DNA of 64,000 nucleotides from PALSA-1353 sp050014015 (GCA_050014015.1 JBEKEC010000027.1:4564-68563), one strand, 5' to 3'. Positions 42,177 through 51,655 are shown, numbered from the stretch's first letter. Made by a program: numbers and translations. The notes: a model not told the origin generated them from the sequence alone.

Positions 42177-43426
42177 CTTTCGTCCTCCACGAGCACGGCC
42201 ACATCCACCGCGGAATAATCGATCAGCGGCTTGGTTGAAAACCTTCCGTAAATGCCGGCCGCCTTGCCGTCAACCGTGTAAACGCCGATGCACGGATAAA
42301 CACAGCCGGCGGGTGAATCCAGCGGCGATGCGTCAAACCGCCTCTGGGCAACCCAGGCGCGGGGAAAAAAGAAAATCTCGCGTCGAATCTGCCGCCACGT
42401 TCTGGGCTTGACCTGGTCGCGCATGCACACGGTATCGCCGGTATTGCACAGGGCTGTTTTGACGATCCATCCATCGCCGCTTTTCCATGGCGCGTCGCGC
42501 GGATCGCGGGTTTCGGGCAACAGCGTCCGCCAGGTCGTCATCGGCGTGCGCAGGCGATCCATGACCAGCGCGAATCGTTTGCTTTCGGTCAGTATCGTTG
42601 TCGCCGGATTGGCGACGGGCGTTCGCCCTCCGACAAAGAGCGGCTGCCAATTTCGCCGCCGTCCGGTTCTGAACAGCCATTCCGCTTGAAAGAACCGGAC
42701 GATGACGCCGATGGGGCCCGGATAATTCGCGGATGCCAGATACGCGCGCCCGTCGGAAAACCGAAGCTGCTGCGGTTTTGCCAGAAGGGCGCGGACCCCA
42801 CGTTCGGCCAGGCGGTCGCTCAGATATGCCATGATTTGCATGTCTTCCAGGATTCCCGGCGCATAAAGCAATGCGGCCGGTTGACCGGCTCGGGCGATGG
42901 CATCCGCCCACGCGGCGACGGGGCAACCGGCGGTGGACGCGGCGAAATGTTCGGACATCAGCGCCGTGAAACTGGAAGATTCAGTGAATCCGCCCGGCAC
43001 GTCGCTGTTGACTTCCGAAACGCGCCATCCGTCGGTCGCGGGATGAAAATCGAATCGCATGACCCGGACCGCCGCCGGCGACGGTGGGCAACCGCCGCGC
43101 AACGCCCGCCGAATCGCTCGCGGCAAGCCGAGGTCCTGGTGCAATTCCGGCCGCGCCAGCAGTTCCCCTTCCGCCGCCAATAGCTCGGCAGTCGCCGATT
43201 CGGCCAGCTTCGCCAGTCGTTCCCACGCGCCGCGTCGAATCAGCAGCGGAAACGGCGCCAACGTTGCCGTGTCCCCGATTTGTGAATCCCATTTGCAGAA
43301 TTCCAGCATCATGCGCCGCCGGATGGCTTCAAAATCCCCGTGCCCGACGACGGCGCCCGCGCGCAGCTCGGGCGCCGACGAGGTCGATCCGGAGAAACTC
43401 GGCGTCACGTCGGCAACAGTCTGCAT
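42173..43426 (-). CDS. Glutathionylspermidine synthase-like ATP-grasp ligase
   Basis: A 417-residue protein. The block MRFDFHPATDGWRVSEVNSD, then VPGGFTESS, is typical of the glutathionylspermidine synthase preATP-grasp/ATP-grasp fold (R-x-D...E-x-N-x-D-x-P). Further on, GWIVKTALCNTGDTVCMRD is a nucleotide-lysine region and PAGCVYPCIGVYTVDGKAAG continues the grasp fold. Family members ligate glutathione to spermidine or join other amines and peptides; the substrate here is unknown. It overlaps the membrane-protein gene by 22 bp and the unknown gene by 4 bp. Related E. coli proteins (YjfC/YgiC) also neighbour a DUF350 membrane protein. Confidence 0.75.
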   Translation of the reverse strand: MQTVADVTPSFSGSTSSAPELRAGAVVGHGDFEAIRRRMMLEFCKWDSQIGDTATLAPFPLLIRRGAWERLAKLAESATAELLAAEGELLARPELHQDLGLPRAIRRALRGGCPPSPAAVRVMRFDFHPATDGWRVSEVNSDVPGGFTESSSFTALMSEHFAASTAGCPVAAWADAIARAGQPAALLYAPGILEDMQIMAYLSDRLAERGVRALLAKPQQLRFSDGRAYLASANYPGPIGVIVRFFQAEWLFRTGRRRNWQPLFVGGRTPVANPATTILTESKRFALVMDRLRTPMTTWRTLLPETRDPRDAPWKSGDGWIVKTALCNTGDTVCMRDQVKPRTWRQIRREIFFFPRAWVAQRRFDASPLDSPAGCVYPCIGVYTVDGKAAGIYGRFSTKPLIDYSAVDVAVLVEDER

Positions 43427-44133
43427 CGCGGCTTGCCAATCTGAATTGCCAAAGCGGCGGCAACGGCAAGCAGCACCGCCGGCCAGCCGCGGCGGGCAAA
43501 ATCAATCATGGTCGTCTGCCAACTGTCCCAATCGCCCGACATCGCCCAGCCAAGGTTAATGCCGGCGGCAACGAGAAATGCGCCCAGGGCCAAGGCGGAG
43601 GGAAGGTGTCGATCGATTGTCACCACCTCCGACACGCGCGTTGTAATCTCAATGCCCGTCCACAGAACCATTAACGTTCCGCTGGCGATAACGGCCGGCA
43701 AAATGGTGGTCCAAATCGTCGGACCGCTTCCGATATTGCTTCCCGCGTAACAGCACGTCTGTCCCACCATCGCTCCCACCGCCACTACCGCTGCCGCGGC
43801 ATTCCGCCTTTCGATCGCATCGTCGCGCATACCGATGCCCATCAATCGCATGAGAACCACGGAACCAAAAACCCAAGCCGCGCCGCCAGCCATGAAGAGC
43901 GTCATGTAATCGGCGTGCCCGCGCACCGTCTGCGGATCGGACCAATTTGCAAGGACAACAAAAATAATCGCAAGACAACCGATAGGCACAAACACGAGTG
44001 GAAGGCGCTTAGAAACGGGACAAACCAACTGCGCAACGGCCCCGACTTGCCCGAAATACCTGAAGACCAGAATTAGTGAGGCGAAACCGGCAAAAACAAT
44101 AAACGCGATCTCATCGCCATCGAAATCCCACAT
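43405..44133 (-). CDS. Multi-pass membrane protein, DUF350-like
   Basis: A 242-residue protein with about seven hydrophobic helices in two similar halves. The blocks RRNAAAAVVAVGAMVGQTCC and LPSALALGAFLVAAGINLGW resemble the 'N-x-A-A-A...G-x-x-x-G' pattern of DUF350 proteins, which commonly accompany glutathionylspermidine-synthase-like genes. Its function is unknown. It is the first gene of a three-gene unit that begins 34 bp after the rpoN stop, so it may ride on the rpoN transcript. Confidence 0.65.
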   Translation of the reverse strand: MWDFDGDEIAFIVFAGFASLILVFRYFGQVGAVAQLVCPVSKRLPLVFVPIGCLAIIFVVLANWSDPQTVRGHADYMTLFMAGGAAWVFGSVVLMRLMGIGMRDDAIERRNAAAAVVAVGAMVGQTCCYAGSNIGSGPTIWTTILPAVIASGTLMVLWTGIEITTRVSEVVTIDRHLPSALALGAFLVAAGINLGWAMSGDWDSWQTTMIDFARRGWPAVLLAVAAALAIQIGKPRCRLLPT

Positions 44134-44167
44134 ATCGACAGAACCTTCACCCTTTCCTCCCGATGAA

Positions 44168-45691
44168 CTAGAACGTCTTCCTCTGCCTTGCCGTCGGGAT
44201 GTTCAGAATCTTCCGGTATTTCGCCACCGTTCGGCGGGCCAGGTCGATCCCCTGGGCTTTGAGCTTCGCCACGATCTCGTCGTCGTTCAACGGATTCTTC
44301 GGGTCCTCGTTGCCGACGATCGCCTTGAGTTTTTCCTTCACGGCATCCCAGCTCATGTCCTCGCCTTCGGAGCTGGTGGTGCCGCCGGAGAAGAACCGGC
44401 GTAATGGAAACACCCCGCGGGGGGTTTGAATCCACTTTTCCGAAACAGCGCGGGAGACCGTGGCGACGTGAATCCCCAATTGGTCGGCGACGTGGATCAT
44501 CGGCAGCGGCTTGAGAAATTCCGGGCCCTTGTCGAAAAAATCGCGCTGCGCGTCCACGACGGCGCGGATCACGCGCATGATCGTGCTGCGGCGCTGCTCG
44601 ATGCTTTCGATGAGCCAGCGGGCGTTGCGGATGTTGTTCGACAGGAATTCGCGGGTTTTTTTGTCCTGCGACCGGTCCTTGATCATCTTGCGGTACATCC
44701 CGCTGATGTACAGGTTCGGAGCCGGATCGTTGGTCATCTCGATCTCGTAGGTGTCCTGGTCCTCGTCATAATAGATCATGGCATCGGGCGTGATCGGCGG
44801 CGCGTCGTTGCCGCCGATTTGTTTGCCGGGGAACGGATTCAAGCGCGCCAGATGCTTGACGGCGCGTTGGATTTCCTCGATCGGCCGGCCGAGCTTCCGG
44901 CTGATCTGCGGGTAGCGGTTCATTTCCAGGTCGTGAAGATGTTCGGTGATCAGCGCCCGCTCCAGCGGGAAATCGTGGCTTTCGGAAAACTCCTCGTCGT
45001 CGTCCAGCGCGTCGAGTTGAATCAGCAGACATTCCTGAAGCGTCCGCGCCCCCACGCCGGACGGCTCGAGCGTTTGGATCAGCTTCAGCGCTTCCTGCAA
45101 ATCCTGGATCGTCACCGGAGTTTTGGATTCTTTTTGCACGTCCTCGAACTTGGCCCGGAAATATCCCTCGGCATCGACGTAGTTGATGAGGATTTCCCCG
45201 GCCTTGCGAATCTCCGGCGAGCATTCGACGAACGTCCATTGCTCCATCAGATATTCCGCCAGGGTCGCGCCGCGGGCGGCGGTGTTGTTCATCGCATCGA
45301 GTTTTTTGTCGCGTTCCCCGTCGTAGGTCGCCGCCTGGCGGAAATTTCCGCCGTTGGTGGCAAATTCCTCGTTCTCGAGATAGTCGGTGATCTTGGTGAG
45401 CCGGTCGAAATCCTCCGATTGGCTGGAATTCTCCTTGACGACCAACGCCCGCTCGTCCTCGGAGAAATCCTCGTTTCGGGTATGTTCCTCGCCCTGGCCA
45501 TCGGCCGGGGCCTCGCCGGGTTCCAACTCGTTCTCGCGAATTTCCAAAACGGGGTTGCTTTGCAGTTCCTCCTCGATCCGCTCCTCCAGCGCCATCAGCG
45601 GCAGTTGGAGAATCTCCATGCTCTGGATCATGCGCGGCGTCAGGAGCTGCCGCATCTCCGTCCGCATCGATGTTGATTGCGTTAACTGCAT
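44168..45691 (-). CDS. rpoN: RNA polymerase sigma-54 factor
   Basis: About 507 residues. Region I is Gln/Leu-rich (QLLTPRMIQSMEILQLPLMA), region II acidic, and region III holds the core-binding part (LEPSGVGARTLQECLLIQL), the helix-turn-helix (MIHVADQLGIHVATVSRAVS, then EKWIQTPRGVFPLRRFF) and the RpoN box ARRTVAKYRKILNIP. It directs transcription from -24/-12 promoters and needs enhancer-binding ATPases. The ATG at 45691 is preferred; GTG at 45703 is an alternative. A copy of its 3' end lies 2.9 kb away at 41214-41366. Confidence 0.95.
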   Translation of the reverse strand: MQLTQSTSMRTEMRQLLTPRMIQSMEILQLPLMALEERIEEELQSNPVLEIRENELEPGEAPADGQGEEHTRNEDFSEDERALVVKENSSQSEDFDRLTKITDYLENEEFATNGGNFRQAATYDGERDKKLDAMNNTAARGATLAEYLMEQWTFVECSPEIRKAGEILINYVDAEGYFRAKFEDVQKESKTPVTIQDLQEALKLIQTLEPSGVGARTLQECLLIQLDALDDDEEFSESHDFPLERALITEHLHDLEMNRYPQISRKLGRPIEEIQRAVKHLARLNPFPGKQIGGNDAPPITPDAMIYYDEDQDTYEIEMTNDPAPNLYISGMYRKMIKDRSQDKKTREFLSNNIRNARWLIESIEQRRSTIMRVIRAVVDAQRDFFDKGPEFLKPLPMIHVADQLGIHVATVSRAVSEKWIQTPRGVFPLRRFFSGGTTSSEGEDMSWDAVKEKLKAIVGNEDPKNPLNDDEIVAKLKAQGIDLARRTVAKYRKILNIPTARQRKTF

Positions 45692-45807
45692 ATATCCAAG
45701 CACGTTATCGGCATCATGCCCGTTTCGGGCACGAAATTTGCTGTCAACAATATATCATCCCTCCGCACGGCTGGCCAACAGCAAATTGTGGGTTCCTCCA
45801 CTGGAGT

Positions 45808-47496
45808 CTATCGTCCTGCTCTGGTCCTGAGTCGATCCAAGTCGTAGACCAAAAGGCAATGCCCGATAACTTGATCCGGTGGTAACGTACGCAGGCGGGC
45901 AAAACGGTCTGATGGATCGTATTGGCCCGTCAGTTCCACCGGGCTGAGGATCAGCAGGCCGTGGTCTGGAGCAAGTCCAACGACCGGATCAGCGCATCCT
46001 TCCGGGCGGGCGATCCAACTGCCGCTAATCACCAGATACTCCGTCAATCTGGGGCCGATCTGCGCGAAAAGGTCCTGATCCGTTGGTCCGAAATAGGCCA
46101 GGTAGATCGATCGGCCATCGGCCGGCTGGGTTTCGATCCATCGGCGGACTTGCTTGATCCCCTGGCCCCAGTCCACATTGCTGTCGCTGATGTCAAGATA
46201 CGCCGCTTGGCGCGGAAAATTGACGTAGCTCAAATAATCCGGCGTCCAGGCGACAACGTCGATCGCGCCGCCGGCGATGGCCAACCACGCGGCGAGCCGG
46301 CGAATCCGCCCCGGCTCGGCGAGGACGCGCGAGCAAAGCATCAGCAGAAAGATTTCGGCCGGCAGGAAATGGCGGAATCCAACGTCGATGTACTGAAGCA
46401 TCGTCGCGGCCGTCCACGCCACGGCGCAAACCGCCAGCGGGGTTTCCTCGTAGCGCGGTTTGATTCGCCACGCCGACGCCAGCGCCAACGCCGCGACAAT
46501 TCCCATCCCGATGGGAACCTTGTACATGGCAACCACCGGGAAGTAGTACCACCATCCGAACAGGGAAGTTTTCCCCAACAGATATCCCGTCTGGCCCGCT
46601 CGCTCCTGGAGGATCGGGTCCCAGACGGACTCCACGTAAAGTCCCGCGGGAATGCCGCCGCGAAACGGCCCACTGCGGAAGATGGCGCGATCGCTCAACT
46701 TGAACGGCGCGCTGACGTCTCCCAGCAGCAAAACCCAGATGAACACCGGCACCAGGGCGCAAGCAAGCAAAAAGGACCTGATTTTGCGCGGCAAATCCGC
46801 GCGGTCGCGCAGCCGCCAATGGACCATCGCCAGGACGACGGCAACCGCCGGCAGCACGATGCCGTTGGGCTTGAGAAGCATCGCCACGGCCACGGCTGCC
46901 GCAGCTTCAACCTGCCGGAGACCCGTCGGCGCCGTGACGAATCGCCAAACCGCCCAGGCCCCAATCACGATTCCCTCGACGGCAAGCCCGTCGGGCGTCG
47001 GCAGCGGCACGAGGGCGGCAAGCGTCGGCTCGGTGAGCACCATCGCCAGCGCCAGCCACGCGGATGCCGCGCAATAAACCGATCTCACCCACACAAAAAT
47101 CACCGCCACGCCAGGCAAAAATAACAGCGACTTCCAGATCGCCGTCTCAATACGCACGGGGTCCGGCATGACGTAGCAAAACTTCGCCGGTGGCGGGAAA
47201 CCGTGCGACCAGGCGCTGGCGTGGAGCGGGTCCGACAGGTGCTGTCCATTGAGCCAGGCCGGGACCGCCAGCAGCGCCTCCCCCAGGGGAGGATCGTTAA
47301 GCCGAATCCCGCGTAGGCCTTTCCAGTCTCCGCGCAAGAAAAGCAGCCCGCGATAGAGATGATAATTCTCATCGATGTTTGGGCCGTGGTAGTGAGCGAT
47401 GAGGATTCCCCTAAAGATCAGCACCGCCGCCGCGATCAGCGTGGCCATCGCTAGGGGGCGATCCCAACCGCCGTGCTTCGCCGGGTCCCTCGTCAT
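45808..47496 (-). CDS. Multi-pass glycosyltransferase-like membrane protein (ArnT/PMT type)
   Basis: About 562 residues with roughly ten membrane helices. The start has an acidic residue pair in a first extracytoplasmic loop (HYHGPNIDENYHLYRGLLFL), the position of the catalytic DE in ArnT/PMT glycosyltransferases that use polyprenyl-sugar donors. The soluble C-terminus (AYLDISDSNVDWGQGIKQVR) resembles family C-terminal domains. It would transfer sugars to an acceptor at the outer face of the membrane. It follows asnB by 17 bp. No Shine-Dalgarno sequence precedes the ATG at 47496; the frame extends to 47712 only as an asnB shadow. Confidence 0.8.
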   Translation of the reverse strand: MTRDPAKHGGWDRPLAMATLIAAAVLIFRGILIAHYHGPNIDENYHLYRGLLFLRGDWKGLRGIRLNDPPLGEALLAVPAWLNGQHLSDPLHASAWSHGFPPPAKFCYVMPDPVRIETAIWKSLLFLPGVAVIFVWVRSVYCAASAWLALAMVLTEPTLAALVPLPTPDGLAVEGIVIGAWAVWRFVTAPTGLRQVEAAAAVAVAMLLKPNGIVLPAVAVVLAMVHWRLRDRADLPRKIRSFLLACALVPVFIWVLLLGDVSAPFKLSDRAIFRSGPFRGGIPAGLYVESVWDPILQERAGQTGYLLGKTSLFGWWYYFPVVAMYKVPIGMGIVAALALASAWRIKPRYEETPLAVCAVAWTAATMLQYIDVGFRHFLPAEIFLLMLCSRVLAEPGRIRRLAAWLAIAGGAIDVVAWTPDYLSYVNFPRQAAYLDISDSNVDWGQGIKQVRRWIETQPADGRSIYLAYFGPTDQDLFAQIGPRLTEYLVISGSWIARPEGCADPVVGLAPDHGLLILSPVELTGQYDPSDRFARLRTLPPDQVIGHCLLVYDLDRLRTRAGR

Positions 47497-47513
47497 GCCG
47501 AGAGGATACCAGA

Positions 47514-49382
47514 TCAGCCGCCGCCGGCCCGCTCTTTCCACCACAACTCCAACATGACCAGGGCGTAGAGCCGCTGCGAATGATCCATCCGGCCGCAGCA
47601 GTGTTCGTCGATCATTCTGCGCAGGACCGATCCTTGGAAGTTTCGCGTCGCGAAGGAATCGCCGGCGCCGAGCAAATCCTCCATCATCGGTCGCAGGGAT
47701 TCGCGCAGCCAATCGCCGATTGGAACCGCGAATCCCATTTTCCGGCGGCGAAAGACGGACCTGGGCAAATCCCCTGCGAACGCCTCGCGCAACAACCGTT
47801 TGGGTCCGCCCCGCAGCAGCTGCGCGGTGGAAAGTCCGGCCGCTATTCGAACGAGCTCATGATCCATGAACGGCGAGCGTACCTCCAGGGCGTGCAGCAT
47901 GGACGCCCGGTCCAACTTGGTCAGCAAATCCCCGGGTAGATAGGTCACGCGATCCGTCGCCAGCGCCGCCTGCACCAGATCGCGCCCGTCCTGAAGAAGC
48001 GCGTAGGCCTCGGCCACCACCTGCCGCTGCCGGGGCAATGCCGTTGGATAAAGCGCCTGTAGCGAATCGGCATCGAACAACCCGACATAAGCCGCGTATC
48101 GCTGCGCCGCCGGCAAACCCAGCCCCGCCAGGAATCGCCGCACCTTATCGATGGAAGATTTTGGATGCCCGCCCGGCAGCGCCGCCGCCATCCGGCGCAA
48201 AACGCCGGGCATTTTCTGCCCGACCCGTCCCAGCCGCATCGCTCGATAGCGGTCGTAACCGCCGAACAGCTCGTCTCCCCCATCCCCGCTCAGCGCCACC
48301 TTCACGTGCCGGCGCGTTTCGCGGGAGAGATAATGCGTCGGCAACGCCGATGAATCCCCGAACGGTTCGCCAAACACCTTGGCCAACTTCGGCAAATCCT
48401 CGGCCGCTTCCACGCGAACCGTGAATTGCCGATGCTCCGTTCCCAGACTTGCCGCCACCTCGGCGGCGTAGCGCGTCTCGTCGTAACGCGGATCGTCAAA
48501 CCCGATGGAAAAGGTCAGGACCGGCTGGTCCGGCGCGACCATTTTCATTGCCGCGGCGATCACGCTGCTGTCGAATCCGCCGGAAAGAAAACACCCCACC
48601 GGCACGTCCGCCACGAGTTGCCTCCGCACCGCCTTCAGGACCGCCGATTTCACTTGCTCCGCGCCGGCCGGGGCGGTTTTCTGAATTTCGTTGGGATCGA
48701 AATAGCGGCGCAATTCCGCCGGCCCCTGCGCCCCGCAGCGCATCCAGCATCCCGGCGCCAACTTGCCCACGCCCCGATAAATCGTCGCCGGCGCCGCGAC
48801 GTAGCCGGTTTGCAGATATTCCCAAACCGAAGCGGGATCGATTTCCCAGTCGATCCACGGAAGGGCGCGCAGCGCCGGCAACTCGCTGGCAAACGCCAAT
48901 CCCCGCCCCGCCAGCATCGCCACGTACAACGGCTTCTGGCCCATCCGGTCCCGCGCCAGGAAGATCTCGCCGCTGAGCGGCTCCCAGATCGCCAGCGCGA
49001 ACATGCCGTTGAATTTCTCCAGGCACTTCTCGCCCCAGGCGTCGAAGGCGCGAAGGATCACTTCGCTGTCCCCGCTGGTTTTCCAATGATATTCCGGGCA
49101 AATCCCGTCGAGTTCCGCCCGCAGCTCGCGGAAGTTGTAGATTTCCCCGTTGAAGACGAGCCAGCGCTGGCCATCGGTCATCGGCTGCATGGCCCGGTGA
49201 TCGAGGTCGAGAACCGCCAGCCGCGCAAACGCCAGCCCACATTGCGGACCCTGGCCTGCGCTGATCCAGATATCCTGACCATCCGGCCCCCGATGCGCGA
49301 TGGCCTGGCCCATCTGTTCGAGCGTCTGCCGCTCGATTCGATGCCGCTCGTCCCAAGCCACCACGCCCGCGATCCCGCACAT
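47514..49382 (-). CDS. asnB: Asparagine synthase (glutamine-hydrolysing)
   Basis: A 622-residue two-domain enzyme. MCGIAGVVAW provides the N-terminal nucleophile Cys2 of the Ntn glutaminase; RGPDGQDIWIS and NGEIYNFRELR are glutaminase-site blocks. The synthetase domain has the pyrophosphate loop SGGFDSSVIAA and ALSGDGGDELFGGYDRY. It makes asparagine, or amidates a glycan or peptide, since AsnB homologues between glycosyltransferase genes often modify surface polymers. Its flanking genes are both membrane glycosyltransferase-like proteins, favouring the second use. Which substrate is used is not visible. Confidence 0.93.
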   Translation of the reverse strand: MCGIAGVVAWDERHRIERQTLEQMGQAIAHRGPDGQDIWISAGQGPQCGLAFARLAVLDLDHRAMQPMTDGQRWLVFNGEIYNFRELRAELDGICPEYHWKTSGDSEVILRAFDAWGEKCLEKFNGMFALAIWEPLSGEIFLARDRMGQKPLYVAMLAGRGLAFASELPALRALPWIDWEIDPASVWEYLQTGYVAAPATIYRGVGKLAPGCWMRCGAQGPAELRRYFDPNEIQKTAPAGAEQVKSAVLKAVRRQLVADVPVGCFLSGGFDSSVIAAAMKMVAPDQPVLTFSIGFDDPRYDETRYAAEVAASLGTEHRQFTVRVEAAEDLPKLAKVFGEPFGDSSALPTHYLSRETRRHVKVALSGDGGDELFGGYDRYRAMRLGRVGQKMPGVLRRMAAALPGGHPKSSIDKVRRFLAGLGLPAAQRYAAYVGLFDADSLQALYPTALPRQRQVVAEAYALLQDGRDLVQAALATDRVTYLPGDLLTKLDRASMLHALEVRSPFMDHELVRIAAGLSTAQLLRGGPKRLLREAFAGDLPRSVFRRRKMGFAVPIGDWLRESLRPMMEDLLGAGDSFATRNFQGSVLRRMIDEHCCGRMDHSQRLYALVMLELWWKERAGGG

Positions 49383-49397
49383 GGAGAGAATCCTACG

Positions 49398-51248
49398 CTA
49401 ATCAGAAGGCGGCCGCATCGCTGCCGAGGATCGCGCGCCCAGCGCCGGGTCGAACTCCCACAACTCGATCGGATGGCTCCCCGTCGGAAATCTCCCCGCA
49501 TGCCGATAATTCGAGACGATCCAGGACGATAATTGCAGACCGTAATCGCGACCGAACGTGCGTGCGCCAAAAGCGGTCTCCTGCGCCTCCATGATGAGAA
49601 TGTAATCGGGCGGATTCCGATCAAATGCCCGGACGACGTTTTTTTCGCCAAACATCGCCAGGGTCATCGGGTTCAATTCGGTGAAAGGGACGGAACTTGG
49701 CCTGCCGGCCGCGTAATTGATCCCCGCCGCGTCGGGAATGACGGCGGCTGTCGCTGAGGTGGTGGACAACCATTTGATTGCGTCGACGGACGCGGAGTCG
49801 AATGGCCGGCTCCACGCGATTCCACCGAGGGCAAGGGGAATGGCCATCGTGCGTTCCCGGAGATTTTCCCGTGTCAGGACCAAGTTCTCGGAAACGAACG
49901 CGGCCAGGAGACCCAGCGCGCCCAGGCGGACGATCGCCACCGATCCGCACATTCGCCCAGTCCATGCCGGCAGCCAGTGAATGAACGCGACGATGATCAG
50001 CATGGCGCAGGGTGCGCACAGGACGAATCCATAGTGGTACATTCGCACAGCCAGAAATATCTTCGCCAGAAGAATCAGGGAGAGGATCGACAGCGTCCAC
50101 TGGACGATTGCTTCCGATTGACCTTGTCCATCCGCGCGGGCCTTGGCCATTCGCCGGGCCGAAACAACGATGGCAAATGCGGCGAAAAGCGGGAAGCCGC
50201 GCGCCGCATCGGGCCAGAAGGAATCAAACTGCTTTCCCGCCTCCGTCACAAGAAAGAAGGATGCCGACCCGAGAAGGACGCCGACCGCGGCCGTCGCCCA
50301 TCGGTTTTGTTTCAGCAGCTTGTTTCCGAGGATGGCAATAGAAGCCAGAACCGCGGCGGAGACAACATAGAACCCGGCGTATTGAAACATCAATATGAGA
50401 TTCCGAAGCGGTTGGTCGGTGCCGAGATCGCCCTTATAAAATGGCGTTGAGACGACGAAGGGTTTGCCGACGAATTGCCAGCCGCCGAGGACGCCGCTCA
50501 GCGCCGCGTGGAACGGCATTTGTAATGCGTAAAAGAGGAGAAAGCCCAGCGGTGGAACCAGCATGCCAACGGTTGCACAAATCAGGACGCGAGCGATGCG
50601 TTTGCCGGGCGTGATGCAAAGGACGGCGAGGAGGCCCAGAAAATACGTGGTGGCGCAGCCGAGGAATATTTCCGGCTTGGTGAGGAATGCGGCTCCGGTC
50701 AGAATTCCGCCGAGAACCGCGGCACTGGTTGAACGACGCCGCTGAAAACGATGGAGGCATGCGACCGCGCCCATAGTCAGCGCAAACCCGTGGGTGATCT
50801 GATGCGCATAGGGAGTAAGGAAGTTGTAATTGGTGATTTTCGTCGGTGAATTCAAGGCGAAAACGCAGAGGAAAAAGATCGTGGCCGTCAGCGCGGTGAG
50901 CGTTCCGGAGATCACGCGCAGAAGCCAATAGAGCAATCCCGTTGTGAGAATCAAAATGATCAGATTGGCGCCGAGGATCGCGTTGAGTTGGGGACCGGCC
51001 ACGCGCATGACCAAGGCGTTTATATTTGGAGACAGCGGTCCGTAGATGCAGGCGATGTCGCGAAAGAGCAGTTTGCCCTGGGACACCTGCCAGGCGGCGT
51101 ACTGATCGTTGCCAAAGTCGAGCAGTATTTCGCCCGTTTTTCCCCAGATCGAGCAACACAAAAAAATGCCGACGGCCGAGATGAGGATCGGCGGAAACCA
51201 TCTCTTCCAAGAAGGTTCCCGCCACGTCCTTGGCGATTTCGCGATCAC
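49398..51248 (-). CDS. Multi-pass membrane protein, glycosyltransferase-like
   Basis: About 616 residues with some eleven or twelve membrane helices (ILISAVGIFLCCSIW, LIILILTTGLLYWLL, LICATVGMLVPPLGFLLFYA). A charged loop early in the protein (LLDFGNDQYAAWQVSQGK) sits where GT-C enzymes carry acidic catalytic residues, followed by a soluble C-terminal domain (DAAGINYAAGRPSSVPFTEL). A GTG start at 51248 overlaps the dciA stop as GTGA; the frame is open to 51296 with a second GTG. It precedes asnB by 15 bp, making a probable surface-glycan unit. Confidence 0.7.
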   Translation of the reverse strand: MIAKSPRTWREPSWKRWFPPILISAVGIFLCCSIWGKTGEILLDFGNDQYAAWQVSQGKLLFRDIACIYGPLSPNINALVMRVAGPQLNAILGANLIILILTTGLLYWLLRVISGTLTALTATIFFLCVFALNSPTKITNYNFLTPYAHQITHGFALTMGAVACLHRFQRRRSTSAAVLGGILTGAAFLTKPEIFLGCATTYFLGLLAVLCITPGKRIARVLICATVGMLVPPLGFLLFYALQMPFHAALSGVLGGWQFVGKPFVVSTPFYKGDLGTDQPLRNLILMFQYAGFYVVSAAVLASIAILGNKLLKQNRWATAAVGVLLGSASFFLVTEAGKQFDSFWPDAARGFPLFAAFAIVVSARRMAKARADGQGQSEAIVQWTLSILSLILLAKIFLAVRMYHYGFVLCAPCAMLIIVAFIHWLPAWTGRMCGSVAIVRLGALGLLAAFVSENLVLTRENLRERTMAIPLALGGIAWSRPFDSASVDAIKWLSTTSATAAVIPDAAGINYAAGRPSSVPFTELNPMTLAMFGEKNVVRAFDRNPPDYILIMEAQETAFGARTFGRDYGLQLSSWIVSNYRHAGRFPTGSHPIELWEFDPALGARSSAAMRPPSD

Positions 51249-51649
51249 CGCTGAAACCGGATCTTTCGGTCGTTGGACGATTCCCCTTCGTACCACCTTC
51301 CCGGCCTCAGCGTGATCTTCCGCAATCCCGCGCTCTTGCAGGCGAACAGCAATTGCTCTTCCAGGCCGGCCAGCAAAAGCTGTTTCAATTCGTAGAGATG
51401 CGATGAACTGTCAACCATCACCGTCAGCGTTCCGCGGACGAAGCACTCCAAGGCGCAATGTTCGCTCAGGATTAGCGGGACCAAAGTGCTCCAGCACTCG
51501 GCGACTTTCACAAGCTTGGTCTGCCGCTTGGCGACCGACCTCTTGAAAAAGTCGATCATTTCCGGCCCCAGCGCGATCGCAACCGGATCGACCTGCGATT
51601 TGTGGCGATGCATTCGCCTGAGCTCGTCAACGGCGTTGGACTTGTTCAT
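51245..51649 (-). CDS. dciA: DciA-like protein (DUF721), replicative helicase loader/regulator
   Basis: A 134-residue protein with an N-terminal basic helix (ELRRMHRHKSQVDPVAIALG) and the DUF721 core: VKVAECWSTLVPLILSEHC, ALECFVRGTLTVMVDSSSHL, ELKQLLLAGLEEQLLFACKS. DciA helps load the replicative helicase DnaB in most bacteria. It lies 6 bp after dnaN, as in many genomes where the gene neighbours dnaN, recF and gyrB. The start ATG at 51649 is well placed. Both the fold and the position beside dnaN support the call. Confidence 0.85.
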   Translation of the reverse strand: MNKSNAVDELRRMHRHKSQVDPVAIALGPEMIDFFKRSVAKRQTKLVKVAECWSTLVPLILSEHCALECFVRGTLTVMVDSSSHLYELKQLLLAGLEEQLLFACKSAGLRKITLRPGRWYEGESSNDRKIRFQR

Positions 51650-51655
51650 GGAAGG

